NCBI GenBank assembly: GCA_023387135.1
Contig: JAEWIK010000072.1
Span: 1-5,553, forward strand
Reading direction: 5' to 3'
Source: Actinomycetes bacterium
GTDB taxonomy: Bacteria > Actinomycetota > Actinomycetes > Propionibacteriales > Propionibacteriaceae
DNA length: 5,553 nucleotides
The notes beneath the pieces were generated by a model, which did not search any database, had not been told where the DNA came from, and saw only the letters and a program-made list of their open reading frames with translations. Positions 1 through 5,348 of this stretch are shown in pieces (the stretch's first letter is position 1; the number at the start of each line of letters is the position of its first letter). Both the position numbers and the translations under genes were made by a program.

Positions 1-447
1 GAGCTGGTCGATCTGGGCGAGCCGCAGGGCCTTGTGGCGCATCACGTCGTCGGCGGCGAGGGTGGGCTCGACGACCGCCTCGGCCATGAGATCGAGCGCC
101 TCGGCCAGCCGCGCCACTGTGGCCTCGACGAAGACCTCGGTGGCGGGGTGGGTGACTGTCCCTCCCAGCTCGGCGCCGAGGTCCTCGAGGGCTTCGGTGA
201 ACGAGGTTCCCGGGTGGCTCGCCGTGCCCTCGTCCAGGCAACTGTGGGTGATCGCCGCGACGCCTTCGACGCCGGACGGTTCCATGCCCAGCGGGGTGTC
301 GATGACGAGCCCGACCGACGCGACGTACTGTCCGGGTCGCTGGAAGGCCAGCACCGAGAGGCCGTTGTCGAGGTGCGCGCGCTCGGGGTTCGGGAAGACC
401 CAGCGGTGCGGGGCGTGGACGCCGGGACGCTTGCCCTGGCGCTTCAT
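1..447 (-). CDS. M16 family peptidase, non-catalytic subunit (C-terminus cut by window edge)
   Basis: The first 149 codons of an M16 (pitrilysin/insulinase) family protein are visible; the frame stays open to base 1, so the gene continues outside the window. The N-terminus carries the usual M16 opening (HLDNGLSVLAFQRPG), followed by a GVEGVAAITH...DEGT block. In active members this block holds the zinc motif HxxEH before a GT/GS; here the aligned residues are A-I-T-H-S, so the zinc ligands and catalytic Glu are absent. This is typical of the non-catalytic partner in bacterial M16B heterodimers, which supplies substrate-binding residues to the active subunit. The ATG at 447 overlaps the stop of the catalytic gene (ATGA, 444-447) and has GGAG at 457..454 with a 6-nt spacer, so the two are probably translationally coupled. 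The family is clear; the substrate is unknown. Confidence 0.85.
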   Translation of the reverse strand, partial: MKRQGKRPGVHAPHRWVFPNPERAHLDNGLSVLAFQRPGQYVASVGLVIDTPLGMEPSGVEGVAAITHSCLDEGTASHPGTSFTEALEDLGAELGGTVTHPATEVFVEATVARLAEALDLMAEAVVEPTLAADDVMRHKALRLAQIDQL

Positions 448-1757
448 GACGCGCTCCGCTCGTTCGAGCCCGTGGACGGCACGGGTGTCTCCTTCCGGTA
501 GACGAGGGTCGCGGCGCGGCTTGGATCGAGGAGTTGGGCAGCGGCCGCCGCCACGTCGGCGACGCAGACGTCCTCGACCTCGATGAGGCGCCGGTTCACC
601 CAGGCGGGGTCGTCGTGCAGGGTCGCGTACGCGCTGAACTGGTCGGCCCTGGCATCGACCTGGGCGAGCTCGCCCAGCCACAGCCGCGCGAACTGCGCCT
701 TGGCCCGTTCGACCTCGGCCGGGGTGGGTCCGTCGGACGCGAGCCGCGCCACCTCGGCCAGCAGCGCCTCCTCCAGCGCCTCGGCGGGGACGCCCGGCAA
801 CCCCCTCGCGCTGGCGAAGCCCAGGCTGGTCCCGCCGATCAGGCCCAGGCCGCTGGCCGACGCCGCCGCCGCCAGTTCCTTCTCGCGGACGAGCTGGCGG
901 TAGAGCCGCGACGTCTGCCCGTCGCCGAGGACCGCCAGCGCGATCTCGACGGCGTCGTACGCCGCGGTGTCGCGTTCGGGGAGCCGCCAGGCGAGGTAGA
1001 CGGCGTCGGCGGGGACGTCGGCGTTCTCCTCATGCCTGGGCTGTCCCGCGAGCGGAGGCAGGGCTGGGGTGGCGGGACGACGCCTGGGGTTCCAGCTCGG
1101 GATCCAGCCGAAGGCCTTGTCGACCCGCTTGAAGGCGTCCTTGACGGTGATGTCGCCGACGAGGGTGAGCACGGCGTTGTCGGGCCTGTAGTGCCGGCGG
1201 AAGAAGGTTCGGGCGGCCTCGGGGGTGGCGGCGTCCAGGTCGACCATGGAGCCGATGGTCACGTGCCCGTAGGGGTGGTCGGCGGGGAAGGCGAGTTCGA
1301 CAAGGTGCCTGATGGCGTGGCCGTAGGGCACGTTGTCGTAGCGCTGCCGCTTCTCCTCCTTCACCACCTCGCGCTGGGTGTCCACCTTGAGCTGGTCGAG
1401 GTGGTCGGGGAGCGTGGCGAGCCTGTCGGCCTCCATCCACAGCGCCAGGTCGAGGGCACCGGTCGGCACCGTCTCGAAGTAGTTGGTCCTGTCGAAGAAG
1501 GTGGTGGCGTTCACCGACCCGCCCACGTTCTGCAGGGCGTGGAGGTGCTCGCCGGACGCGACGTTGGCGGAGCCCTGGAACATCAGGTGCTCGAACAGGT
1601 GCGCCCAGCCGGTCTCGCCGGGCCGCTCGTCCCGTGAGCCGACGTCGTACCAGAGGTTCACGGCGACGATCGGGACCGACGGGTCGGGGTTGACGACCAC
1701 GCGCAGCCCGTTGTCGAGGGTGCAGGTGCTGAGGGGATAGTGCAGATCTGACGGCAC
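444..1757 (-). CDS. M16 family zinc metallopeptidase, catalytic subunit
   Basis: A 437-residue zinc metallopeptidase of the M16B type, probably cytoplasmic since no signal peptide is seen. The N-terminal domain has the LDNGLRVVVNPD opening (residues 14-25) and the inverted zinc motif HLFEH (His53, Glu56, His57). Glu134, in VVKEEKRQR, lies exactly 76 residues after His57, matching the distal zinc ligand of the HxxEH-x76-E pattern. The length is normal for one two-domain M16B subunit. The start is GTG at 1757; an in-frame TGA at 1778..1776 rules out a longer protein, and GGTGAG at 1772..1767 with a 9-nt spacer is the likely ribosome site. The nearby ATG at 1759 is in another frame. The stop overlaps the next gene, encoding the motif-less partner, so an obligate heterodimer is expected. 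Mitochondrial processing peptidase is a relative, but the physiological substrate cannot be inferred. Confidence 0.93.
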   Translation of the reverse strand: MPSDLHYPLSTCTLDNGLRVVVNPDPSVPIVAVNLWYDVGSRDERPGETGWAHLFEHLMFQGSANVASGEHLHALQNVGGSVNATTFFDRTNYFETVPTGALDLALWMEADRLATLPDHLDQLKVDTQREVVKEEKRQRYDNVPYGHAIRHLVELAFPADHPYGHVTIGSMVDLDAATPEAARTFFRRHYRPDNAVLTLVGDITVKDAFKRVDKAFGWIPSWNPRRRPATPALPPLAGQPRHEENADVPADAVYLAWRLPERDTAAYDAVEIALAVLGDGQTSRLYRQLVREKELAAAASASGLGLIGGTSLGFASARGLPGVPAEALEEALLAEVARLASDGPTPAEVERAKAQFARLWLGELAQVDARADQFSAYATLHDDPAWVNRRLIEVEDVCVADVAAAAAQLLDPSRAATLVYRKETPVPSTGSNERSAS

Positions 1758-1791
1758 ATTGGCTATCTCACCACATCACCGGTAAGCCGCG

Positions 1792-1826
1792 AAAAACTCC
1801 GGTCCTCCGGCGATCGACGTGACCGG
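1792..1826 (-). terminator. Possible intrinsic terminator after the crcB pair
   Basis: Reading the minus strand, CCGGTC (1826..1821) can pair with GACCGG (1804..1799). This is followed by AG and then five T residues (1796..1792). A shorter alternative, CCGG-AGGA-CCGG (1810..1799), uses the same 3' arm. It lies 47 nt past the second crcB stop. The T run is unusual in this GC-rich sequence, which favours a terminator, but the 16-nt loop is long and the stem is only 6 bp, so read-through into the M16 genes remains possible. No convincing separate promoter for the M16 pair is seen in the remaining 34 bp. Confidence 0.4.
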
Positions 1827-1872
1827 CGGACGCCGACGCGGCGGTGTGCCCTGCGCAGCCCGACCGACTCTC

Positions 1873-2232
1873 CTAGCCAGCGGCGAGCCAGACGCCGAGC
1901 CCGGCCGCGGAGATGCTGACGAGTGCCATCCCGGCGGCGTGCAGCAGGAGGCTCCAGGTCCTTCCTGCGCGCGCCAGGCGGGCGCCTTCGACGCTCGCCG
2001 TCGAGAAGGTGGTGTAGCCGCCGAGGAAGCCGGTTCCCGCCACGCTGACGGCCTCGGACGCGCCGCCCGCGAGCATCCAGCCGGTGAGCAGGCCGAGCAG
2101 GAACGAACCCGTGACGTTGATGACGAGGGTGCCGAGCGGCAGTGGCGCCCGGAGCTTCGAGATCAAGGAGTCGAGCAGGAAGCGCGCGCACGCACCGAGG
2201 CCGCCCGCGAGGGCGATGAGCAGCGGAGTCAT
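1873..2232 (-). CDS. crcB: Fluoride channel subunit CrcB/Fluc (second of pair)
   Basis: A 119-residue, four-helix membrane protein of the CrcB/Fluc family, which exports toxic fluoride by passive, highly selective conduction as an antiparallel dimer. Family marks are the GGLGACARF segment (10-18) with the conserved Arg17, N39-x2-GSFLLG in TM2, and GFLGGYTTFST (68-78), the TM3 break. The Phe box is incomplete: Phe76 is present but the Phe usually three residues later is Ala79. Positive charges sit in loop 1 (Lys26, Arg28) and loop 3 (Arg85, Arg88, Arg91), with none in loop 2 or the termini, predicting N-out/C-out by the positive-inside rule. The ATG at 2232 overlaps the first crcB stop (ATGA) and has GGAGG at 2242..2238 with a 5-nt spacer. 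It probably pairs with the neighbouring CrcB rather than with itself. Confidence 0.95.
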   Translation of the reverse strand: MTPLLIALAGGLGACARFLLDSLISKLRAPLPLGTLVINVTGSFLLGLLTGWMLAGGASEAVSVAGTGFLGGYTTFSTASVEGARLARAGRTWSLLLHAAGMALVSISAAGLGVWLAAG

Positions 2233-2660
2233 GCGTTCCTCCGGCGGCGTACCAGCGCCCGTGCCGTGCGGGTGCCCGCGAAGGCGAGCGTGATGCCGAC
2301 TGCCACGCTGGTGACCGCGTAGGCGAGCCCCTGCCAGGCCACTCCGGCGCGGATGAGGTTCACCGTCTCGACCGAGAACGTCGAGTACGTGGTGAACCCG
2401 CCGAGCACTCCCGTGCCCACCCCCAGCCGGGCCTTGCGTCGCCAGCCGTTGTCGGGCCCCGTGGCGGCGAGCGCTTCGAGGACGCCGCCCAGCAGGAACG
2501 AGCCGATGAGGTTGATGGCGAGCGTCGTCCAGGGCCAGGTGCCCGCCGGCGCGCCGAAGCGTGCCTCAAGCGCCCAGCGCACGGCGGTGCCGACCGCTCC
2601 GCCGAAGAACACCAGGACGAGCAGGCCAGGACGCGTCGACGTGGGAGCCTTCACTTCCAC
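2229..2660 (-). CDS. crcB: Fluoride channel subunit CrcB/Fluc (first of pair)
   Basis: A 143-residue CrcB/Fluc fluoride channel subunit with four predicted helices. Visible marks are FFGGAVGTAVRW (18-29, conserved Arg28), N50-x2-GSFLLGG in TM2 and GVLGGFTTYSTFS (84-96) at the TM3 break. At the Phe box it has Tyr92 and Phe95, the reverse of the defect in its partner (Phe then Ala). Arginines and lysines cluster in loop 2 (Arg74, Arg75, Lys76, Arg78) and at the C-terminus (Arg131 to Arg141), predicting N-in/C-in, opposite to the other copy. Start choice: GTG at 2660 has GGAAGG 10 nt upstream; GTG at 2654 would instead give a GTGA 4-base overlap with the upstream stop and a 141-residue protein. 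The longer open frame upstream (to 2882) lies over the USP gene and lacks family sequence. Confidence 0.93.
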   Translation of the reverse strand: MEVKAPTSTRPGLLVLVFFGGAVGTAVRWALEARFGAPAGTWPWTTLAINLIGSFLLGGVLEALAATGPDNGWRRKARLGVGTGVLGGFTTYSTFSVETVNLIRAGVAWQGLAYAVTSVAVGITLAFAGTRTARALVRRRRNA

Positions 2661-3187
2661 GGGGCGGGCGCCTTCCAGTCGACGACAGCGAGCGGCACGA
2701 CCAGCACCGGACGGTGCTGGTGCCTGGTCAGGCGCAGGCCCACGGATTCGGCGAAGAACTCGTGCAGCCGCTCTGCCGACGACTGCTGCCTGCTCCCGAC
2801 GACGATCATCGACGCGTCGACGGCGCGCGCCAGGTGGGTGAGTGCCCTGTCGGCCCGTCCGGCGAGATAGCGGAACTCCCATCGCACCCTGCCGTCGAGC
2901 AGGCCGTGGAGGAAGTTCTCGATGGCGACGGCCCGTCGCTGCCAGCTCTCGTCGTCCACGTCGGGGTCGAGCGGCGAGTGGCGGACGCTCCCGTCCGGGA
3001 ACTCCTCGTCGACGATCCTGGCCTCGTCCGCGTACCCGAAGTAGAGGGTGCCGCCGACCGCTTCGGCGAAGCTCGCGGCGGTCAGGGGGACGAGTTCAGG
3101 CTGGCCCGGAACGATGCCGACCACTATCGGCTGCCCCTGCGCGCGCTCGATGCGCTCGGGACTCGGCTGGGGGACGACCTGTCGCAT
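2651..3187 (-). CDS. Universal stress protein (UspA)-like protein, first gene of the fluoride operon
   Basis: A 178-residue single-domain protein with a UspA-type Rossmann-like pattern: a first strand PIVVGIVPG (20-28), helix TAASFAEAVGG, strand TLYFGYAD, then FRYLAGRADRALTHLARAVDASMIVVGS (105-132) and a C-terminal strand RPVLVVP (159-165). The nucleotide motif G-x2-G-x9-G(S/T) is degenerate: Gly131 is kept, but Gln134 replaces the second Gly and the G(S/T) position is altered, so ATP binding is doubtful. About 19 extra residues precede the first strand, and residues 54-90 form a variable acidic insert. The start is ATG at 3187, with GGAGG at 3197..3193 and a 5-nt spacer; the in-frame GTG at 3193 would leave no space after that site. 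It is the first gene behind the fluoride riboswitch and overlaps crcB, so a role in fluoride stress is inferred; its biochemical activity is unknown. Confidence 0.85.
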   Translation of the reverse strand: MRQVVPQPSPERIERAQGQPIVVGIVPGQPELVPLTAASFAEAVGGTLYFGYADEARIVDEEFPDGSVRHSPLDPDVDDESWQRRAVAIENFLHGLLDGRVRWEFRYLAGRADRALTHLARAVDASMIVVGSRQQSSAERLHEFFAESVGLRLTRHQHRPVLVVPLAVVDWKAPAPWK

Positions 3188-3192
3188 GGGCA

Positions 3193-3197
3193 CCTCC
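3193..3197 (-). promoter_or_regulatory. Shine-Dalgarno site of the USP gene, likely riboswitch-controlled
   Basis: GGAGG on the minus strand, 5 nt before ATG 3187, decides that start over the GTG at 3193. Its first G also closes a local hairpin, CGCU-GCCC-AGCG (3208..3197). The segment 3201..3194 can alternatively pair with the 3' half of the aptamer (3249..3241), which would hide the site when fluoride is absent. Confidence 0.75.
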
Positions 3198-3227
3198 GCT
3201 GGGCAGCGCTACACCCGCCCGGATTCG

Positions 3228-3290
3228 GGACAGGAACCATCAGCCGGAGTCGGCGGTTCGGGCAGCGCCCGGGCGGGATCCATCGCCGTC
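3228..3290 (-). ncRNA. Fluoride riboswitch aptamer (crcB motif)
   Basis: On the minus strand the leader of the USP-crcB-crcB operon matches the fluoride-sensing crcB motif. P1 is GGCG (3287..3284) with CGCC (3275..3272), closing an 8-nt loop AUGGAUCC. That loop can form the pseudoknot with GGUUCC (3238..3233): five pairs around one U-U mismatch. An AACC linker (3258..3255) leads into P3, GCCG-ACUC-CGGC (3254..3243), followed by the conserved UGAUGG (3242..3237). Between P1 and the linker lies an extra hairpin, CGGGC-GCU-GCCCG (3271..3259). The 3' end reads CCUGUC where most members have CCUAC or similar. Its position directly upstream of fluoride-channel genes strongly supports the call. In this RNA class, fluoride with Mg2+ stabilises the pseudoknot and turns expression on. 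Confidence 0.92.
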
Positions 3291-3294
3291 CGTC

Positions 3295-3300
3295 ACTCTA
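3295..3300 (-). promoter_or_regulatory. Candidate -10 element of the fluoride operon
   Basis: TAGAGT on the minus strand fits the TAnnnT pattern of actinobacterial housekeeping -10 elements. Transcription starting about 7 nt downstream (near 3288) would begin right at the aptamer's P1, as expected for a short riboswitch leader. No -35 resembling TTGACA lies 16-19 nt upstream, where the sequence is almost pure G and C; CTGACA at 3307..3302 is too close to serve. Confidence 0.5.
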
Positions 3301-3324
3301 CTGTCAGGGCGGACGCGGGCCCGC

Positions 3325-3342
3325 CCCGCCCCGGCAGGCGGG
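3325..3342 (-). terminator. GC-rich hairpin after the beta-helix gene, possible terminator
   Basis: A perfect 6-bp inverted repeat (CCCGCC / GGCGGG, 6-nt loop) begins about 32 nt past the stop of the beta-helix gene and before the fluoride-operon promoter. It has no T run, so it would be the U-less type sometimes proposed in actinomycetes. The adjacent 10-bp palindrome GCGGGCCCGC (3315-3324) adds further structure. The position is right for separating the two transcription units, but the sequence evidence is weak. Confidence 0.35.
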
Positions 3343-3374
3343 ACGAGGCGGGCACGAGCGTCAACCGCGACGCC

Positions 3375-5261
3375 TCACGGCTGCGGGTAGTCGACGACCA
3401 CCTGCATGCTGCCGGAGTTGCTGGAGTCGGCGGTCGGGCCGGTGTCGTTCACCACATGCAGGATCGTTCCCGGCCCCGACAGGTTGACGGTGATGACGTG
3501 GTGCAGCGTCACACCCTTCCGGTCGGGCACCTCGTAGCCACTGGTGGTGACGATCGACGGGTTGTTCTGGTTGAACACGTACACGCCGCCGCCGGCGAGG
3601 CTGTGCTTCTTCACCCACGGCGCCACCTTGTAGGCCGGGTAGCCGAGGGTGCCGTCGGGCTGCGTCCAGTCGGCCTGCGTGGGCGGGTCGTACGGCAGTT
3701 CGTTCTGGAAGAAGACAGTCCTGCCGCGCTCACCGTTCCACAGCACGCTGTACTTCTGGAAGTGCTCGGAGAACAGGCCGGTCGCCGTGACGTCGTCCCC
3801 GTTGACCACGAGCCCGTTGAGGCCGATGTTGGTGGCCCAGCGCTCGTCGTCCCCACCGGTGAACCCCTCGATGCCGTGGTCGGCGCGCCAGATCCAGGTG
3901 TGGTCGATGAGCACGTTGTCGGAGTTGACCTCGAGCGAGGTCACCGCGCGTCCCACATGCGGGCCGCCGACGCGGAAGTACACGTCGCTGAGCGTCGTCG
4001 GGTTGGACGCGCTGCTCCTGGTGTGGTGCCACGGCCGTCCGGGGTGCGCCTTGCCGACCCGCAGCAGGGCCGGAGACAGCTTCGTGCCCGCATCGAAGGT
4101 CACACCGGCGACTATCACGCCCGGGACGTCGGCGGTCTGCAGGGCCACCTGGCCGCGGGTGGGGGTCAGCGTCGCCTGGCCGATCCCGAGGACGACGGTG
4201 TCGGGACGCTTGACGTCGATGGTCCTGTCGAGGTTGTAGATGCCGGGCGTCAGCAGCAGGTTGAGGCCGCGGGCCAGCGCCACGTTGATGGTCTTGGCCG
4301 AGTCGCTCGGCTTGGCGATGAAGAAGGACGACAGCGGCAGGCTCCGTCCGGGCGTCATGCCGTTGGCCCACGACACGCCGCTGGTGTCGCGCTTGGCAGC
4401 CGGGACGCGGACGAAGTAGTTGCCGGCGTCGTCGACGTAGAGGTAGGGCTTCTCGCGGCTCAGCGGGGTCGAGGCGAGGGTTGTGTACGGCGGGTTGGGG
4501 TACCCGGCGTCGTCGGGCGCGCCGGTGACGCCGGAGAACACCTGGTTCCACACGCCGTTGCTCCAGCCGTCGACCACCGAGTTGCGGGTGAGCCACTGTT
4601 GCTGCGAGCCGCTGACGACGAACGGCAGCTTGGAGTCGGCGATGAACCCGCCGCTGGCCCACTGCGGGCCGGCCGAGCAGTAGTCCATGAGGGTGAGGTT
4701 GGCGCCGCTCACCTGGACGCGCCGCATCGACACTGCCTGCGAGACGGCCCAGAAGTTCCCGCTGTTGCGGCAGCCGTCCGCGCCCTGCTTGGTGACCTGG
4801 ATCGAGAGGTTGCCGAGGGTCCGCCAGAAGTTGACCAGCGCCAGGCAGTTGGACGTCTGGTTGTTGTCGAGGCAGCGGTTGTACACGTCGATGCTGCCGT
4901 TGATCGTCACGTCGGTGGGGTTCGCGCCGAGGCCCTCGACCTCGGTGTAGTAGCCGACCTCGAAGTTCAGCGGGTTGGTGGCGTCGCCGTAGGTGCCCGG
5001 CATGAAGAAGACCGCCTTGCGGGCGCTCGACATCTCGGCGTCCCGCTGCTGGTCGGCGAGCGCGTCCAGGCTGGCCTTGATCTGTGCCAGCGGTGTCGAG
5101 GGCGTGACGATCATGACGTTGGGGCCGAAGTCCGGAGCGGCGGGCTTGGGCTTGCCGGGCGCCGCGTATGCGGTCGCCGTCAGGAACGTTCCTGCTATCA
5201 GGGACGCCACCGCGATGCCTGCCCCCAGGGTGCGGAGACGTCGATGAGGTGTCGGTGTCAT
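3375..5261 (-). CDS. Secreted parallel beta-helix glycoside hydrolase, GH55-like (candidate exo-beta-1,3-glucanase)
   Basis: A 628-residue exported protein. Residues 1-33 form a Sec signal peptide: HRRLR, a hydrophobic core, and AYA before the predicted cleavage. The mature part has two beta-helix-like halves (about 45-290 and 315-600). Marks include FMPGTY (86-91), VGYYTEVEGLG (102-112), FWAVSQ (170-175), ASGGFIADS (202-210), LLLTPGIYNLD (335-345), SEHFQKY (498-504) and VFFQNELPYDPP (516-527). From memory, these recur in actinobacterial proteins annotated 'coagulation factor 5/8 type' or 'adenylyl cyclase', some of which are GH55 laminarinases. Glu499 and Glu521 have the same 22-residue spacing as Glu480 (nucleophilic water) and Glu502 (general acid) recalled for SacteLam55A. 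The only mature cysteines are 130, 139, 164 and 195, fitting two disulfides. ATG 5261 is preferred (AGAGG, 8-nt spacer); the frame extends to a TTG at 5348 but that has no signal-peptide logic. Substrate is inferred. Confidence 0.8.
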   Translation of the reverse strand: MTPTPHRRLRTLGAGIAVASLIAGTFLTATAYAAPGKPKPAAPDFGPNVMIVTPSTPLAQIKASLDALADQQRDAEMSSARKAVFFMPGTYGDATNPLNFEVGYYTEVEGLGANPTDVTINGSIDVYNRCLDNNQTSNCLALVNFWRTLGNLSIQVTKQGADGCRNSGNFWAVSQAVSMRRVQVSGANLTLMDYCSAGPQWASGGFIADSKLPFVVSGSQQQWLTRNSVVDGWSNGVWNQVFSGVTGAPDDAGYPNPPYTTLASTPLSREKPYLYVDDAGNYFVRVPAAKRDTSGVSWANGMTPGRSLPLSSFFIAKPSDSAKTINVALARGLNLLLTPGIYNLDRTIDVKRPDTVVLGIGQATLTPTRGQVALQTADVPGVIVAGVTFDAGTKLSPALLRVGKAHPGRPWHHTRSSASNPTTLSDVYFRVGGPHVGRAVTSLEVNSDNVLIDHTWIWRADHGIEGFTGGDDERWATNIGLNGLVVNGDDVTATGLFSEHFQKYSVLWNGERGRTVFFQNELPYDPPTQADWTQPDGTLGYPAYKVAPWVKKHSLAGGGVYVFNQNNPSIVTTSGYEVPDRKGVTLHHVITVNLSGPGTILHVVNDTGPTADSSNSGSMQVVVDYPQP

Positions 5262-5291
5262 AGGGGTTTCCTCTTCCTCGAGGTATGACGA

Positions 5292-5308
5292 AGCGGCGGG
5301 GTACCGCT
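5292..5308. repeat. Inverted repeat in the leader of the beta-helix gene (possible operator)
   Basis: AGCGG at 5292-5296 and CCGCT at 5304-5308 form a perfect 5-bp inverted repeat with a 7-nt spacer that contains GGTAC. It would lie just downstream of the transcription start predicted from the promoter at 5319..5348 and 31 nt before the start codon. A repressor site or a leader hairpin would both fit. The arms are short and made of common GC-rich words, so chance is a real alternative. Confidence 0.3.
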
Positions 5309-5318
5309 GACTGACAGG

Positions 5319-5348
5319 ACAGTAGATCGCCCGCCCTGCCGACTTCAA
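5319..5348 (-). promoter_or_regulatory. Candidate promoter of the beta-helix gene
   Basis: On the minus strand, TTGAAG (5348..5343) and TACTGT (5324..5319) are separated by 18 nt. They match TTGACA and TAnnnT in four of six and the three key positions respectively. The -35 overlaps the stop of the upstream hydrolase gene. Initiation would be near 5312, giving a leader of about 50 nt. The prediction rests on consensus matching only. Confidence 0.4.

Noticed and set aside
534..1637. A 367-codon open frame on the plus strand opposite the catalytic M16 gene
   Set aside because: It mirrors the codon bias of the M16 gene, which has the complete HxxEH-x76-E motif; the translation resembles no protein family.
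2661..2882. N-terminal extension of the first crcB gene
   Set aside because: The extension is Arg/Ala-rich, lies entirely over the USP reading frame, and the CrcB family starts close to the GTG at 2660 or 2654.
3201..3268. Direct repeat GGGCAGCGC at 3201-3209 and 3260-3268
   Set aside because: Each copy is part of a separate local hairpin in the riboswitch leader, and 9-mers of this composition are common in such GC-rich DNA.
3048..5288. A 746-codon open frame on the plus strand opposite the beta-helix gene
   Set aside because: It is antisense to a gene with a signal peptide and clear family motifs. Its product is Val/Gly/Arg/Asp-rich low-complexity sequence with no recognisable domain, as expected from the GC bias of the opposite strand.
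3296..5326. The 9-mer GACAGTAGA on the minus strand at 3304..3296 and the plus strand at 5318-5326, flanking the beta-helix gene in opposite orientation
   Set aside because: It is too short, with no longer homology around it, no target duplication and no transposase; a chance match is the simplest explanation.
5262..5348. A 29-residue extension of the beta-helix protein from a TTG codon
   Set aside because: It would bury the signal peptide internally; the ATG at 5261 has a good ribosome site and a normal signal peptide directly after it.
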